Below are positions 43,310 through 52,511 of a DNA stretch of 64,000 nucleotides, piece after piece. The DNA is from Isosphaeraceae bacterium (GTDB lineage Bacteria; Planctomycetota; Planctomycetia; Isosphaerales; Isosphaeraceae). Below the pieces are notes generated by a model. That model ran no database searches. It saw only the letters and a program-made list of their open reading frames with translations, and was not told the DNA's origin. The stretch is taken from positions 1,922,001 through 1,986,000 of the forward strand of contig BPJS01000001.1 in NCBI GenBank assembly GCA_026004735.1, given 5' to 3'. The translations under genes and the position numbers were made by a program. Each line of letters begins with the position of its first letter. Position 1 is the first letter of the stretch.

Positions 43310-46300
43310 ATGTCCGTCCGTTGGAAGCCGCTGATCCTGCTGACCGCGTTGTTTCTGGTCATGGCCGCAATGGGTCTGCTGGCGATCGCCTCGGTGCTGA
43401 TGAGCGAGGGCGCCGATGCTCTGCTCAAACAGGCCGAGGCCGAGGCCGAAGCCGGCCGCTACGACCGGGCCGTGCTCCAGTATGAGCGCGCTTTGCAGCG
43501 GGAGCCGCGGTCGGCCAAAGCCCACTTAGCCCTCGCCGGGGTGATCGAGAAGTGGATGGCCGAGGCGCCCGCCGAAGCACCCCGGTTGCGAGCCAAATGG
43601 CTGGGATCACTCAATCAGGCCGCCCGGCTCGCGGAACAGTCGGCCGAGCCGCGTCGCCGGCTGTTGGCCGACGCCCTCGAGCGCGAAGAATGGGACGACG
43701 CGGTTCACTGGGCCGCCGAACTCAGCTCGCTCGATCCTGACGACGCCGACGCCCTCTATGTCACCGCCCTGGATCAGCTCGATCGCAAGCCGCCCCTGGT
43801 GGACGAGGCGCGTTCCCGGGTCGAACGGCTCGCCGAACGCGAACCTCAGCGAGCGCGAACCCGCTGGGCCCAGGCTCGCCTGGCCGAAGCCACCGGCGAT
43901 CAGGCCGGCCTGGCAGAAATCCTGAACGAACCGGTCCCCGCGTCCCCTGCTGACCAGACCGCGGATCGACTGGCGCGGCTCCGGCTGGCCGGTATGGCCT
44001 TGGCTCGCGCCCAAGGCGAGGGCGAGGTGGCCGCTCGGGTTGAAGCGCTCTGCGCGGACGCCGATCAGGTCATCCGCCAGTACGACGCGCCCGGAGTGGC
44101 CCGCCAGGTCAGCCGGCTGCTCGAACCGGCGCTGCGGCAGATTCGCCGTGGCGCGGCCGGTCCGGCCGACGGCGCTCGCGCCAAAGCTCTCGAGGCGCGG
44201 CTCTTAGAGACGGCCGCCCGCGCCTTCGAGACCAGTGTGGCCGGAGCCGGCGCGCAGGACCTCCGCCCGTATCAAGGTTATGCCGAATTTTTGATGATCG
44301 CCGGTCAGCGCGATCGTTGCGTCGAGGTGGTCCAGGAAGCCTTGCGTCAGCCGGCCGCGGCTGCGGCGATCTGGATCCCGGTGGCGATGGAGCTCCGCGA
44401 GATCGGCATCAAAGCCATCCTGTCCGACGGCTCCGACCCGGACCGATTCACCAAGGCCGGCCCGTTGATCGCCGAACTGCTGGCCAGCACGACCCCGCGC
44501 TATCAAGCCTTGGGGCATCTGTTTCAGGGAGCCATTGAGCTCGAGCAAGCACTGGCGATGGGCGAGGGCCAGCCGGAGACCGAGGGCGGTTCGGAACGTG
44601 CCGCGCTGCAAGGCTCGGCGCTGAGCAACCTGAAGCGCGCGGCCGAAGGGCTTGAGGACGTCGCCACGGCTCAGGCCCTCTATGGGATGGCTCTGTTGAT
44701 CGCTCGGGAGCCGAATCTGGGACGCCAGTATCTGGCCAAAGCCCGGCAGATTGGGGGCGAATCGCTCGACCCGCGTTATCAGTTCTGGGCGGCGCTGTCG
44801 ATCCTTCAGGCCGGATATCCGGAGGACGCGCTGCCGATCGTCAGCCGGCTCCGCACGCTGGCCGAAGCGGGTGCGGTCGATCCAGATCTGGTGCCGATGG
44901 TGCACTTCGTGGAAGGCGACTGTCTGGCCGCACTCAATCGCGGGGACGAGGCTCGGGCTGCCTACGAGCGTGCCCGGGCCGCCGGCTACCGTAACCCCGG
45001 AACGATCGGGATACGCCTGGCTCAACTGGCGTCGCGGGCGGGTGGCCCAGCCGACACGCTGCAGAACCTGGAATCGGTCGGCAGCGACGAACTGGCCGGC
45101 GTCGCCGCGGATCGGCTGGCGGTGCTGACCCTTTGGGAGAAGGGAGATCGCGAGCAGGCCAAGGCGCGGCTTGCCGAGTCTCGAGCGCGGCACCCGCGGA
45201 GCGGGGAGCTGGTGGGGATCGAGGCGGCAATCCGGGTCGAAGAGGGGGACGCTGGCGGGGCGTTCGCCGTGATCGATCGCTTCCTGTCGGAGCATCCCGG
45301 CGATGAGGACCTGGCGCTCTACCGCGCCAAACTGCTCGCCGGCCCGCTGGGCAAGCCCGACGAAGCCCGCCGGCAACTGGCCGAGCTGGCCGAGCGCGCG
45401 ACCCACTCGGGGCCGCTCGTTCAGCTCATTCTGCTGGAGATCCAGCGCGGCGATCTGGCAGCCGCGGAAGGATCGATCGCCGAACTTCGCTCGCGGTTTG
45501 GCGACGGTGCGACCGCGGATCTGCTTGAGGCCCAAGTGGCTCTAGTGCGGGGCGAGACGCGAACGGCCGAAGCCTTGCTCGACGCCGCGTTGGAAAAGGA
45601 CCCAGGCAATAAGGTCGTCCTCTACTGGAAGGCTCGGCTCGGAAGCGCACATGGAGCCAGCCGCGAGGCCGAGGGGATTCTCGAAGGTCTACTCCGAAGC
45701 CGGCCCACGAAGGAGGTGGGCGACGGCATTTCTCTGACCGCTGCGGCCCAGTTCGCGCTGGGCAGCCTCGCCCTCGAGCGAGGCGATTACAACGCGGCGG
45801 TTTCCCGGTTCGAGGAACTGCTCCGGCAATCGGACACGGCCGATCTGCAACGCACGCTCCGATGGAATCTGGCCCGTGCGCGGGTTGCCGCGGGAGACCA
45901 CAGCCGGGCACGTGGGGACGTCGAGCAATTGATCGCCCAGCCGGAGACGACGCTCGACGAGCGAGTCCAGGCCGCCGACCTCTTCCGCCGGATGGGCGAC
46001 TTGGCCCGCGCACGCCGGGAGATCGACGCAATCCTGGCCGTCGAACCCAATCATCCCGGCGGCGTGACTTATCGGGCGATGATGCTGGTCGCCGAACAAC
46101 GCGTCCCCGAAGCCGTGCGGATGGTTCGAACGGCGATCGGAAATGGACCCGCACCGGTGGGTCTCTATCTGCTGCTGGCGGCACTCGAAAACCTGTCCGG
46201 AGAAGGGGGAGCGGCCCGCGCGCGCCAGGTCCTCGAACGGGGCCTGGACGCCTATCCGGAGCAGCCCGAACTGCTGAGGGCATATTACCGGGTTGTCGTT

Positions 46301-47884
46301 CTCGCCGAAGACGCCGACCCGGTCGGCGCCGTGCTGGCCCGGATCCGCGACCGCGAAGCACCGGCGGTGCGTGAAGTGCTGATCGAGGTCTACGAGGATC
46401 AGAAACGGTACGAGGATGCGCTTCGGTTGCTCGATCAACAGAGGCGGGAAGCGCCGACTGGATCGGCCCGAGCCGCGACGCTGGCGGCCCGCGCCATTGC
46501 GTTGTCGCTCGTGGCGGCGACACGCCAGCCCGACGCCGAAGCGAGGCTCTCGTGGCTCCGCGAGGCCGGCCAGCGAATCGCCGCGGCTCGCGAAGAGTTT
46601 CCCAACGAACCGCGGTTTCTGGCCCTGGAGGGCGAGCACGCGCTGGCCGAGGGCGATTTGCCGCGTGCGACGCACTTGGCCGATGAGCTGACCGAGCGCG
46701 ATCCAGGTTCTCCTGATGGTCCCATCTTGCAAGCGAGGGTCGCCGTGGCCCGCCGTGACCCGGAGGCCGCTGCGCGGGCGTATGAGCGTGCCATCGAGCG
46801 AAGCCCCAGCCGCCCCGATCTCCGCATGAGCCTCGGACAACTGCGGCTGGCCACGGGCAAATACGACGCAGCGCTTGAGCAGGCAACCGCCGTTCTGCGA
46901 GAGAACTCCGAGCTGGTCGGAGCGCGATTTCTGCGTGCTCAGGCCCTCGCCCTGGCTTCGACGACCCGAAATGGCCAGGCCGCCCAGCGAACCGAGGCCG
47001 CTCGGGCGCTCGACGAAATCATCGCCACGGCGCCGGACTTCGCCGAGGCCTATCACTTGAAAGCCGACCTGGCAGTCGCCAGCGGCGATCGCAAGACCGC
47101 CATCGAAACGCTGGAGCTTGCCCTGAACCGGAATCCCGACGATCACGGAGCTTTGCAGCTTCTGGTGCAGCGGCTGGCCGAGCCCCTGGCCGCTGGCCAG
47201 CCGGCCAGTCCCGACGCATTGAGTCGGGCCGAAGCAGCGGCTGAGGCGGCCGTAGCGCGCGACTCGTCCGGCCAGATGGCAACCGCGGCCGCTCTCGGAT
47301 TCTATCGGGCGGGCTGGAGCGATCGGGCCTTGCCCTGGGCCGAGCGAGCAGCCGCCCAGTCGGACAGCCCGGCCGCCTGGCTGATCCTCGGCGACGTTCT
47401 GCTAGCCGTGGCCGAGCGTCCGGGCGAGCCGCGCGACTCGACCGGATACCTGGAGCGTGCGCTGGCGGCCTACGACCGGGTGCTCCGTCGCAATCCTGGC
47501 TCGATCGAGGCCGGCAACAACAAAGCCTGGATCCTGCACCGCTACCTGAACCGCAACGAGGAAGCGCTCGCGGTGGCCGAGGACGTGGCCCGGCAGCATA
47601 CGGCCGGGCCGCTTCCCCCCGAATTCCACGATACGCTGGGCGCGATCCACAAAGCCCTGGGTCAGCGCGCCGAGGCGGAGCAGTCGTTCCGAAACGGTCT
47701 GGCGCAGGCTCCGGACCATCCGGTGCTCAATCTTCACATGGCACAACTGCTCGCCGAAGCGCCGGGGGGAGAGGCCAGCGCTCGGGACTACCTGGAGCGG
47801 GCGCGGCAGCACCGCGAGCTACTGACCGGCGACCTTGGTCGGGAATTGGAAGAGTTGGAGCGTGTCCTGGGCGTGAACCGCTGA
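43310..47884 (+). CDS. Large membrane-anchored TPR-repeat protein
   Basis: A 1,524-residue protein. After MSVRWKPL it has one signal-anchor helix (LILLTALFLVMAAMGLLAIASVLM, about residues 8-31). The rest is tetratricopeptide-like helix pairs to the C terminus, with canonical repeats such as AEAEAGRYDRAVLQYERALQREP, LEAGRYDAALEQATAVLREN and YDRVLRRNPGSIEAGNNKAWILHRY. Composition is Ala, Glu, Arg and Leu-rich. It would project TPRs outside the cytoplasm as an assembly scaffold, like the TPR proteins of exopolysaccharide or envelope export. No partner gene is obvious. The ATG at 43310 follows GGAGGA by about eight bases; the upstream frame to 43226 is Arg-rich and unlikely. Confidence 0.92.
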   Translation: MSVRWKPLILLTALFLVMAAMGLLAIASVLMSEGADALLKQAEAEAEAGRYDRAVLQYERALQREPRSAKAHLALAGVIEKWMAEAPAEAPRLRAKWLGSLNQAARLAEQSAEPRRRLLADALEREEWDDAVHWAAELSSLDPDDADALYVTALDQLDRKPPLVDEARSRVERLAEREPQRARTRWAQARLAEATGDQAGLAEILNEPVPASPADQTADRLARLRLAGMALARAQGEGEVAARVEALCADADQVIRQYDAPGVARQVSRLLEPALRQIRRGAAGPADGARAKALEARLLETAARAFETSVAGAGAQDLRPYQGYAEFLMIAGQRDRCVEVVQEALRQPAAAAAIWIPVAMELREIGIKAILSDGSDPDRFTKAGPLIAELLASTTPRYQALGHLFQGAIELEQALAMGEGQPETEGGSERAALQGSALSNLKRAAEGLEDVATAQALYGMALLIAREPNLGRQYLAKARQIGGESLDPRYQFWAALSILQAGYPEDALPIVSRLRTLAEAGAVDPDLVPMVHFVEGDCLAALNRGDEARAAYERARAAGYRNPGTIGIRLAQLASRAGGPADTLQNLESVGSDELAGVAADRLAVLTLWEKGDREQAKARLAESRARHPRSGELVGIEAAIRVEEGDAGGAFAVIDRFLSEHPGDEDLALYRAKLLAGPLGKPDEARRQLAELAERATHSGPLVQLILLEIQRGDLAAAEGSIAELRSRFGDGATADLLEAQVALVRGETRTAEALLDAALEKDPGNKVVLYWKARLGSAHGASREAEGILEGLLRSRPTKEVGDGISLTAAAQFALGSLALERGDYNAAVSRFEELLRQSDTADLQRTLRWNLARARVAAGDHSRARGDVEQLIAQPETTLDERVQAADLFRRMGDLARARREIDAILAVEPNHPGGVTYRAMMLVAEQRVPEAVRMVRTAIGNGPAPVGLYLLLAALENLSGEGGAARARQVLERGLDAYPEQPELLRAYYRVVVLAEDADPVGAVLARIRDREAPAVREVLIEVYEDQKRYEDALRLLDQQRREAPTGSARAATLAARAIALSLVAATRQPDAEARLSWLREAGQRIAAAREEFPNEPRFLALEGEHALAEGDLPRATHLADELTERDPGSPDGPILQARVAVARRDPEAAARAYERAIERSPSRPDLRMSLGQLRLATGKYDAALEQATAVLRENSELVGARFLRAQALALASTTRNGQAAQRTEAARALDEIIATAPDFAEAYHLKADLAVASGDRKTAIETLELALNRNPDDHGALQLLVQRLAEPLAAGQPASPDALSRAEAAAEAAVARDSSGQMATAAALGFYRAGWSDRALPWAERAAAQSDSPAAWLILGDVLLAVAERPGEPRDSTGYLERALAAYDRVLRRNPGSIEAGNNKAWILHRYLNRNEEALAVAEDVARQHTAGPLPPEFHDTLGAIHKALGQRAEAEQSFRNGLAQAPDHPVLNLHMAQLLAEAPGGEASARDYLERARQHRELLTGDLGRELEELERVLGVNR

Positions 47885-48189
47885 GCGGCAGCGCTGCTCC
47901 CCGTCGCGGACCTCTGTGCGAGAGACGATCGGCGCTCTGCGTTCCGGGCCAGAGGTCCGAACTGAGTCACTGCGGCGGCCGTTTGGGAGCGAGGAGGTCG
48001 GGGGCCGGCGTTGGGGCGACTGGCGTGAACGGTTGTTTCGCTCGCCGGCAGACCGGGCCGGACCTCGACAACTGGCGGCGGGCTCGGTTCTATTGAGGAG
48101 GTGGGGTTGCAAACGCTCCGGGATGGCGTCCCCAGGGACGACTCGAGCGTTGCGACGGATCCGGTTCCCTCTGAACAGGAATACGATCG
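47885..48189 (+). other. Intergenic stretch after the TPR gene
   Basis: About 305 bases with no convincing gene. A perfect 10-bp inverted repeat (CGGACCTCTG at 47907-47916 and CAGAGGTCCG at 47950-47959) lies 22 bases after the TPR stop and may shape the transcript end. No T run follows. Confidence 0.5.
47907..47959 (+). terminator. Inverted repeat after the TPR gene
   Basis: CGGACCTCTG and its exact complement, 33 bases apart, starting 22 bases downstream of the stop codon. It could be a terminator-like or mRNA-stabilising stem; the loop is large and no T run is present. Confidence 0.3.
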
Positions 48190-48753
48190 ATGCTCAACGG
48201 ATGGATTTTGCTGCTCGTTTGTCTCGGCGTGATGTCCTTCGGTGCGGGGGTTCATGCCCTGGAAAACCCAGTGGTGGTGATCGACACGACCCAGGGGACG
48301 ATCGAGGTCGAGCTGGATGCGGCGAAGGCCCCGATCACCGTGGAGAACTTTTTGAAATACGTCGATCAGGGCCACTACGACGGGACGATCTTTCATCGGG
48401 TCATCAAGGGATTCATGATTCAAGGAGGCGGGCTCAAGGCCGACATGAGCGAAAAACCGACTGGCAGGGGGATTCAGAACGAGTCGACCAACGGGCTGAA
48501 AAACGCCCGGGGGACGATCGCGATGGCCCGCACCAGCGACCCCAACTCGGCGACGGCCCAGTTCTTCATCAATCTGGTCGACAATGACTTTCTCAACGGG
48601 AGCCCCAACAAGCCAGGCTACGCGGTCTTCGGCCGGGTCATCGCGGGGATGGATGTGGTGGACAAGATCGCGGCGGTCCCGACCGGGAACCGAGCCGGCC
48701 ATCAGGACGTGCCCCGCGAGGTCATCACCATCAAGTCGATCCGCCGCAAGTGA
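48190..48753 (+). CDS. ppiA: Exported cyclophilin-type peptidyl-prolyl isomerase
   Basis: A 187-residue cyclophilin with a signal peptide (residues 1-23, [19 protein letters not shown]). The catalytic domain shows [35 protein letters not shown] and [14 protein letters not shown], with the catalytic Arg in FHRV. It folds exported proteins in the periplasm. It follows the TPR gene in the same direction. GAACAGGAA lies before the ATG. Confidence 0.95.
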   Translation: MLNGWILLLVCLGVMSFGAGVHALENPVVVIDTTQGTIEVELDAAKAPITVENFLKYVDQGHYDGTIFHRVIKGFMIQGGGLKADMSEKPTGRGIQNESTNGLKNARGTIAMARTSDPNSATAQFFINLVDNDFLNGSPNKPGYAVFGRVIAGMDVVDKIAAVPTGNRAGHQDVPREVITIKSIRRK

Positions 48754-48913
48754 CGATCAGGAAGGAGGGCGGAGGCTGGTTTGGGCCGGCTTGACCGGCC
48801 CTAGGCGCCTCCCTATGATGAGCGCGATCGACAAATCCGCCTTGATTTGCGGATAATTTGATCGGGTCCGGTTCGACGTACGTCCCAGTCAGGCTGAAAG
48901 GAGCCAGGACGTC

Positions 48914-49216
48914 ATGACGCATGTGGTCGCCGAGCCATGCTTTGACTGCAAATACACCGACTGCGTCGTGGTTTGTCCGGTGGATTGCTTCTATGAGGGC
49001 GCGCAGATGCTCTTCATCCATCCGGATGAGTGCATCGACTGCGAGGCGTGCGTACCCGAGTGCCCGGTGGCGGCGATCTTCCACGAGGACAATCTTCCCG
49101 AGGAGTGGAAGGAATTCACCGCGTTGAATGCCGAGGAAGCGCCGAAGTGTCCTGTGATTACCGAGCGTAAGGCTCCGCGCGAAGGACCAGACTGCAACAA
49201 GGCCGAGAAGCATTAG
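48914..49216 (+). CDS. fdxA: Seven-iron ferredoxin
   Basis: A 100-residue electron carrier. The first cluster region is [14 protein letters not shown] and the second [12 protein letters not shown], giving the Cys pattern of 3Fe-4S plus 4Fe-4S ferredoxins of the FdxA/Azotobacter FdI group. [15 protein letters not shown] is the usual extension after the second motif. Redox partners are not in the window. AAAGGAG lies before the ATG. Confidence 0.94.
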   Translation: MTHVVAEPCFDCKYTDCVVVCPVDCFYEGAQMLFIHPDECIDCEACVPECPVAAIFHEDNLPEEWKEFTALNAEEAPKCPVITERKAPREGPDCNKAEKH

Positions 49217-49261
49217 CCGCCTTCCGGCAAGGCACACCCTGGCTCAGATCGAATCCTGCGG

Positions 49262-49288
49262 CGACCCCGGCGAATTCGACCGGGGTCG
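49262..49288. terminator. Perfect stem-loop between convergent fdxA and leuB
   Basis: A 9-bp stem CGACCCCGG/CCGGGGTCG with a 9-base loop containing GAATTC. It lies midway between the stop codons of two convergent genes, as expected for a two-way terminator, although no T run is seen. Confidence 0.45.
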
Positions 49289-49327
49289 TCGCACTCCGGG
49301 GACTGGGTTCGAGGTGAGCCGACGGAC

Positions 49328-50440
49328 TCAGACGTGTCCCAGAGCATCGAGCACGGCCTGGCCGACGTCGCTGGTCGAGGAGGATCCGCCCAGGTCGGGC
49401 GTGCGGACCCGGCCATCGGCGAGGACCGAGGCGACGGCGGTCCGGATCATCTCGCCCTGCGGACGGTGGCCGAGATGGTCGAGCATCATGGCCGTCGAAA
49501 GGATGGCCGCGATCGGGTTGGCCTTGCCTAGTCCGGCAATGTCGGGCGCGGAGCCGTGAACCGGCTCGAACATGCTGGGGTACGTCCGTTCGGGGTTGAT
49601 GTTGCCGGAAGCGGCGACGCCCATGCCGCCCTGGAGCACTGCGCCGAGGTCGGTCAGGATGTCGCCAAACATGTTGGTCGTGACGATGACGTCGAACCAC
49701 TCGGGATTGGTGACCATCCGCATGCAGCAGGCATCGACATGGAAGTAGTTGGCCTCGATCGAGGGATGGCGGGGAGCCATGTCCTGGAACGCGCGGTTCC
49801 AGAGGTCATGGGCGTAGGTCAGGACGTTGGTTTTGGCGACCATCGAGACCCGGCCGCGCTGGCCAGCCTGCCTTTGGGCGGCGCCGAGTCCACTGAAGAC
49901 GCGATGCTCGGCCCGCTGTTCGGCGACACCGAAGGCATAAGCCAGGCAGCGGTCGACCCCTGCGCGGGTGTTGATCGAGGTTTGGATGGCGACCTCTTCC
50001 GGCGTTCCGCGTCGGATGAAGCCGCCGGCTCCGACGTACAGATCTTCGTTATTCTCCCGAACGACGACCATGTCGATCTGGTCCGGCCCGCGGCCGCGGA
50101 GCGGCGTCTGGACTCCGGGGTAGAGGCGGATCGGCCGCAGATTGACATATTGGGCGAATTCAAACCGGATTCGCAGCAGAAGACCCTTTTCGAGGACGCC
50201 CGGCGGCACGCGGGGGTCGCCGACCGCGCCCAGCAGAATCGCGTCGCAGCCGCGGAGTCGCTCTAGTTCGGCGTCGGGCAGGACCTCGCCGGATTTCAAG
50301 TAGCGGTCGGCCCCCAGGTCGAAGGGGGTCAGTTCGAGGGGGATCCGGGCCGAGCGGGCGACCGCCTCGAGAATCGCGCAGGCGGGGCGTACGACCTCAG
50401 GTCCAACGCCGTCGCCCGCAATCAGACCGATGGACGGCAC
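49328..50440 (-). CDS. leuB: 3-isopropylmalate dehydrogenase
   Basis: A 370-residue NAD- and Mg-dependent beta-decarboxylating dehydrogenase of leucine synthesis, which also serves the citramalate route as methylmalate dehydrogenase. Blocks are GLIAGDGVGPEVV, ILLGAVGDPRVP, VVVRENNEDLYVG (the substrate Tyr in NNEDLYVG), MVAKTNVLTYAH, NMFGDILTDLGAVLQGGMG, EPVHGSAPDIAG. The GTG at 50440 is supported by GGAGG seven bases upstream; the frame to 50527 is unlikely. The VREN rather than VREL tract slightly recalls tartrate/homoisocitrate relatives, but IPMDH is the best call. Confidence 0.9.
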   Translation of the reverse strand: MPSIGLIAGDGVGPEVVRPACAILEAVARSARIPLELTPFDLGADRYLKSGEVLPDAELERLRGCDAILLGAVGDPRVPPGVLEKGLLLRIRFEFAQYVNLRPIRLYPGVQTPLRGRGPDQIDMVVVRENNEDLYVGAGGFIRRGTPEEVAIQTSINTRAGVDRCLAYAFGVAEQRAEHRVFSGLGAAQRQAGQRGRVSMVAKTNVLTYAHDLWNRAFQDMAPRHPSIEANYFHVDACCMRMVTNPEWFDVIVTTNMFGDILTDLGAVLQGGMGVAASGNINPERTYPSMFEPVHGSAPDIAGLGKANPIAAILSTAMMLDHLGHRPQGEMIRTAVASVLADGRVRTPDLGGSSSTSDVGQAVLDALGHV

Positions 50441-50568
50441 AGGGGAACCTCCAGGGGCAGAACGGGGTTTGAGACGGCCCGGGGCACGGGCGGGCTGGCA
50501 TGATAGCGGCCCGCGACGAGCGGTCACAAGCCGGGGGGCCGGTCGTCTTTATTTAGGGGTTCCGGTCG

Positions 50569-50596
50569 TTGACAATCGTTCCCCACACCCCATACT
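50569..50596 (+). promoter_or_regulatory. Promoter-like sequence of the Ser/Thr kinase gene
   Basis: TTGACA, 16 bases, CATACT (4 of 6 matches), about 95 bases upstream of the kinase ATG; a perfect -35 hexamer. Confidence 0.45.
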
Positions 50597-50689
50597 GGCA
50601 TTTGGGTCTCCAGAGGGCCGCGTGGGGGGGGAGGCTTGGGCTGGAACCCCACGCAGGGGTGGGGAGGGGTGATGATCCGGGAGTGACGC

Positions 50690-52081
50690 ATGTCGAAGCC
50701 GGTGGAAGGTGCTGCGGGGGGAAAGATCGGGCCGTCCGAGCCGACACCTCCAGGCAGTCCGGGCGCGAGCCGCGACGCGTCGCCCCGCCCGGCGGAGGCG
50801 CCCTCGCGAAGCCAGGGACCACGCGACCCGAAGGCGTCGAGCATCGACGAAGCGAGTCTAGAACGGTCGGTGATCCTGCGCGGGCTGGCCACGAAGACCG
50901 AGGTCGAGGCCTGTCGAGGCCTGAAGGCGAAGAACGCCGATCGCGGGCTGCTCGAAATCATGGTCGCCGCCAACGTTTTGACCAAAAACCAGGCTCAACG
51001 ACTGCTCCGCGAGCTGGGCGAAGAGCCGGGCAAGCTCGAGATTCCGGGCTATCAGATCATCCAGAAGCTGGGCAAGGGATCGATGGGGGTTGTGTACAAG
51101 GCGCGGCAGACGAGCGTCGACCGGATCGTAGCCGTCAAGGTCCTGCTCGATTCGCTTTCACAGAATCGGGAATTCGTCACCCGGTTCCAACGCGAGGCCA
51201 AAATCGCGGCCAAGCTCTCGCACAACAACATCGTCAACGCGATCGACGCCGGTCAGGCTGGCCCCTACCAGTACTTCGTGATGGAGTACGTCGAGGGCGT
51301 GACCATCAAGGACCTGCTCGACAAGGGGAAAGTCTACGGCGAGCGGGAAGCGGTTGAGATCGTCATCAAGATCGCGGACGCGCTCAAGCATGCCCATCAA
51401 CGCGGGTTGATCCATCGCGACATCAAGCCTGAAAACATCATTGTGACCAAGGAAGGCGGGGTCAAACTGGCCGATCTCGGCCTAGCCCGGCCGACCAGCG
51501 ACGAGAAGTGGGCTCAGGCCGAGAAGGGGTTGGCGATCGGCACGCCGTATTACATCAGCCCAGAACAGGTCCGGGGCGACGTCGACGTCGATATTCGAGC
51601 CGACATCTACGGCCTGGGCGCAACGCTCTATCACATGGTGACGGGTCGGGTGCCCTACCCAGGCGAAACTCCGGCCGAGGTGATGAAGAAGCACGCCGAC
51701 CCCAACGTGCAGCTCGTGCCGCCGGACCATATCAACACGCAACTCTCGAGCGGCCTGGGCGAGGTCGTCGAGATGATGATGGCCAAGGATCGCACCAAGC
51801 GATACCAGAAGCCCGACGACGTCATTCTCGACCTCAATTGCTTGCTGGCCGGCGAGACACCGATGATCGCCACTCAGAAGACAGAGGCCCTGGCCGCGCT
51901 AGCCGAGGGCGATTCCGGCGCGGAGGCCGAGGGCTTGGATCTGGTCACCGAGTCCGAAAAGGAGGAGATGGCCTCGATCGTCAACATGCGCTCCAACATC
52001 ATCGCCATTCTGTCGATCCTGTTGGCGATCTCGGCCGTCACAAACCTGCTGATGCTTCTGGCCGCTCTCCAGTCGCGGTGA
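50690..52081 (+). CDS. Serine/threonine protein kinase with C-terminal membrane helix
   Basis: A 463-residue Hanks-type kinase. Residues 1-55 are a Pro/Ser-rich tail and 55-115 a small helical region ([23 protein letters not shown]). The kinase domain runs from about residue 120 to 385: [12 protein letters not shown] glycine loop, VAVKVL (Lys150), HRDIKPENI (242-250), ADLGLARP in place of DFG (DLG), [10 protein letters not shown], and [17 protein letters not shown]-terminal helix ([22 protein letters not shown]) anchors it, so the kinase faces the cytoplasm with almost nothing outside. DLG is common in planctomycete kinases. No substrate is adjacent. Confidence 0.95.
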   Translation: MSKPVEGAAGGKIGPSEPTPPGSPGASRDASPRPAEAPSRSQGPRDPKASSIDEASLERSVILRGLATKTEVEACRGLKAKNADRGLLEIMVAANVLTKNQAQRLLRELGEEPGKLEIPGYQIIQKLGKGSMGVVYKARQTSVDRIVAVKVLLDSLSQNREFVTRFQREAKIAAKLSHNNIVNAIDAGQAGPYQYFVMEYVEGVTIKDLLDKGKVYGEREAVEIVIKIADALKHAHQRGLIHRDIKPENIIVTKEGGVKLADLGLARPTSDEKWAQAEKGLAIGTPYYISPEQVRGDVDVDIRADIYGLGATLYHMVTGRVPYPGETPAEVMKKHADPNVQLVPPDHINTQLSSGLGEVVEMMMAKDRTKRYQKPDDVILDLNCLLAGETPMIATQKTEALAALAEGDSGAEAEGLDLVTESEKEEMASIVNMRSNIIAILSILLAISAVTNLLMLLAALQSR

Positions 52082-52141
52082 GGCGATCTGCTCTTCAAGT
52101 CGCTGATCCCGTCGTGCGCGCGTCCCGGCGGCGCGAGGCGG

Positions 52142-52441
52142 TCAATTCGGGCTGAACCGGGCCCCGGGAACCGTTCCGCAGCGGAGCGGATCGCGCGTAA
52201 ACCGGGCATGGCAGTCGGGGCAGAGGTCGTAGCGAAGCTCGATCCGATCGGGGACCGGCTCCGCGGCTGTGGCGTCTTGCTTGAGAGCTTGGGCGAGGTC
52301 TTCGAGGGCGTCGGCGTCGAGGTCCCCGTCCGTCAGCCGGTTCGGATCGTGAGCCGGTTCCGCCGTAATCGTAATGACGAATCGGGGGTCCGAGCCGTTA
52401 CCGAGGCTTCGTGCGCACAGGTCGCAGGTGTAGTGGACCAT
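52142..52441 (-). CDS. Small Cys-rich protein with probable zinc site
   Basis: A 99-residue protein. The N-terminal CDLCAR and the C-terminal YDLCPDCHARF give two CxxC pairs 60 residues apart, likely binding one zinc. Between them is an acidic helix (LTDGDLDADALEDLAQALKQD). The longer frame to 52738 is antisense shadow. It is the last gene of the minus-strand run from the receiver gene. Function unknown. Confidence 0.75.
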   Translation of the reverse strand: MVHYTCDLCARSLGNGSDPRFVITITAEPAHDPNRLTDGDLDADALEDLAQALKQDATAAEPVPDRIELRYDLCPDCHARFTRDPLRCGTVPGARFSPN

Positions 52442-52511
52442 CGGGGCTGGGAGTCCTTTCCGTGCGAGGCCGAAGCCGGGGAGATCCGGACCCGACCCGG
52501 GCATCCTGGCC

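Noticed and set aside
43017..43334. 105-codon plus-strand frame before the TPR gene
   Set aside because: It overlaps the TPR start, is Arg-rich and has no ribosome site.
44204..45535. 443-codon minus-strand frame within the TPR gene
   Set aside because: Antisense to a continuous 1,524-residue TPR protein with good repeats; Leu/Gly/Arg-rich shadow.
47788..48702. 304-codon minus-strand frame over the TPR end and cyclophilin
   Set aside because: Antisense to the cyclophilin, which has all its motifs; composition is chance-like.
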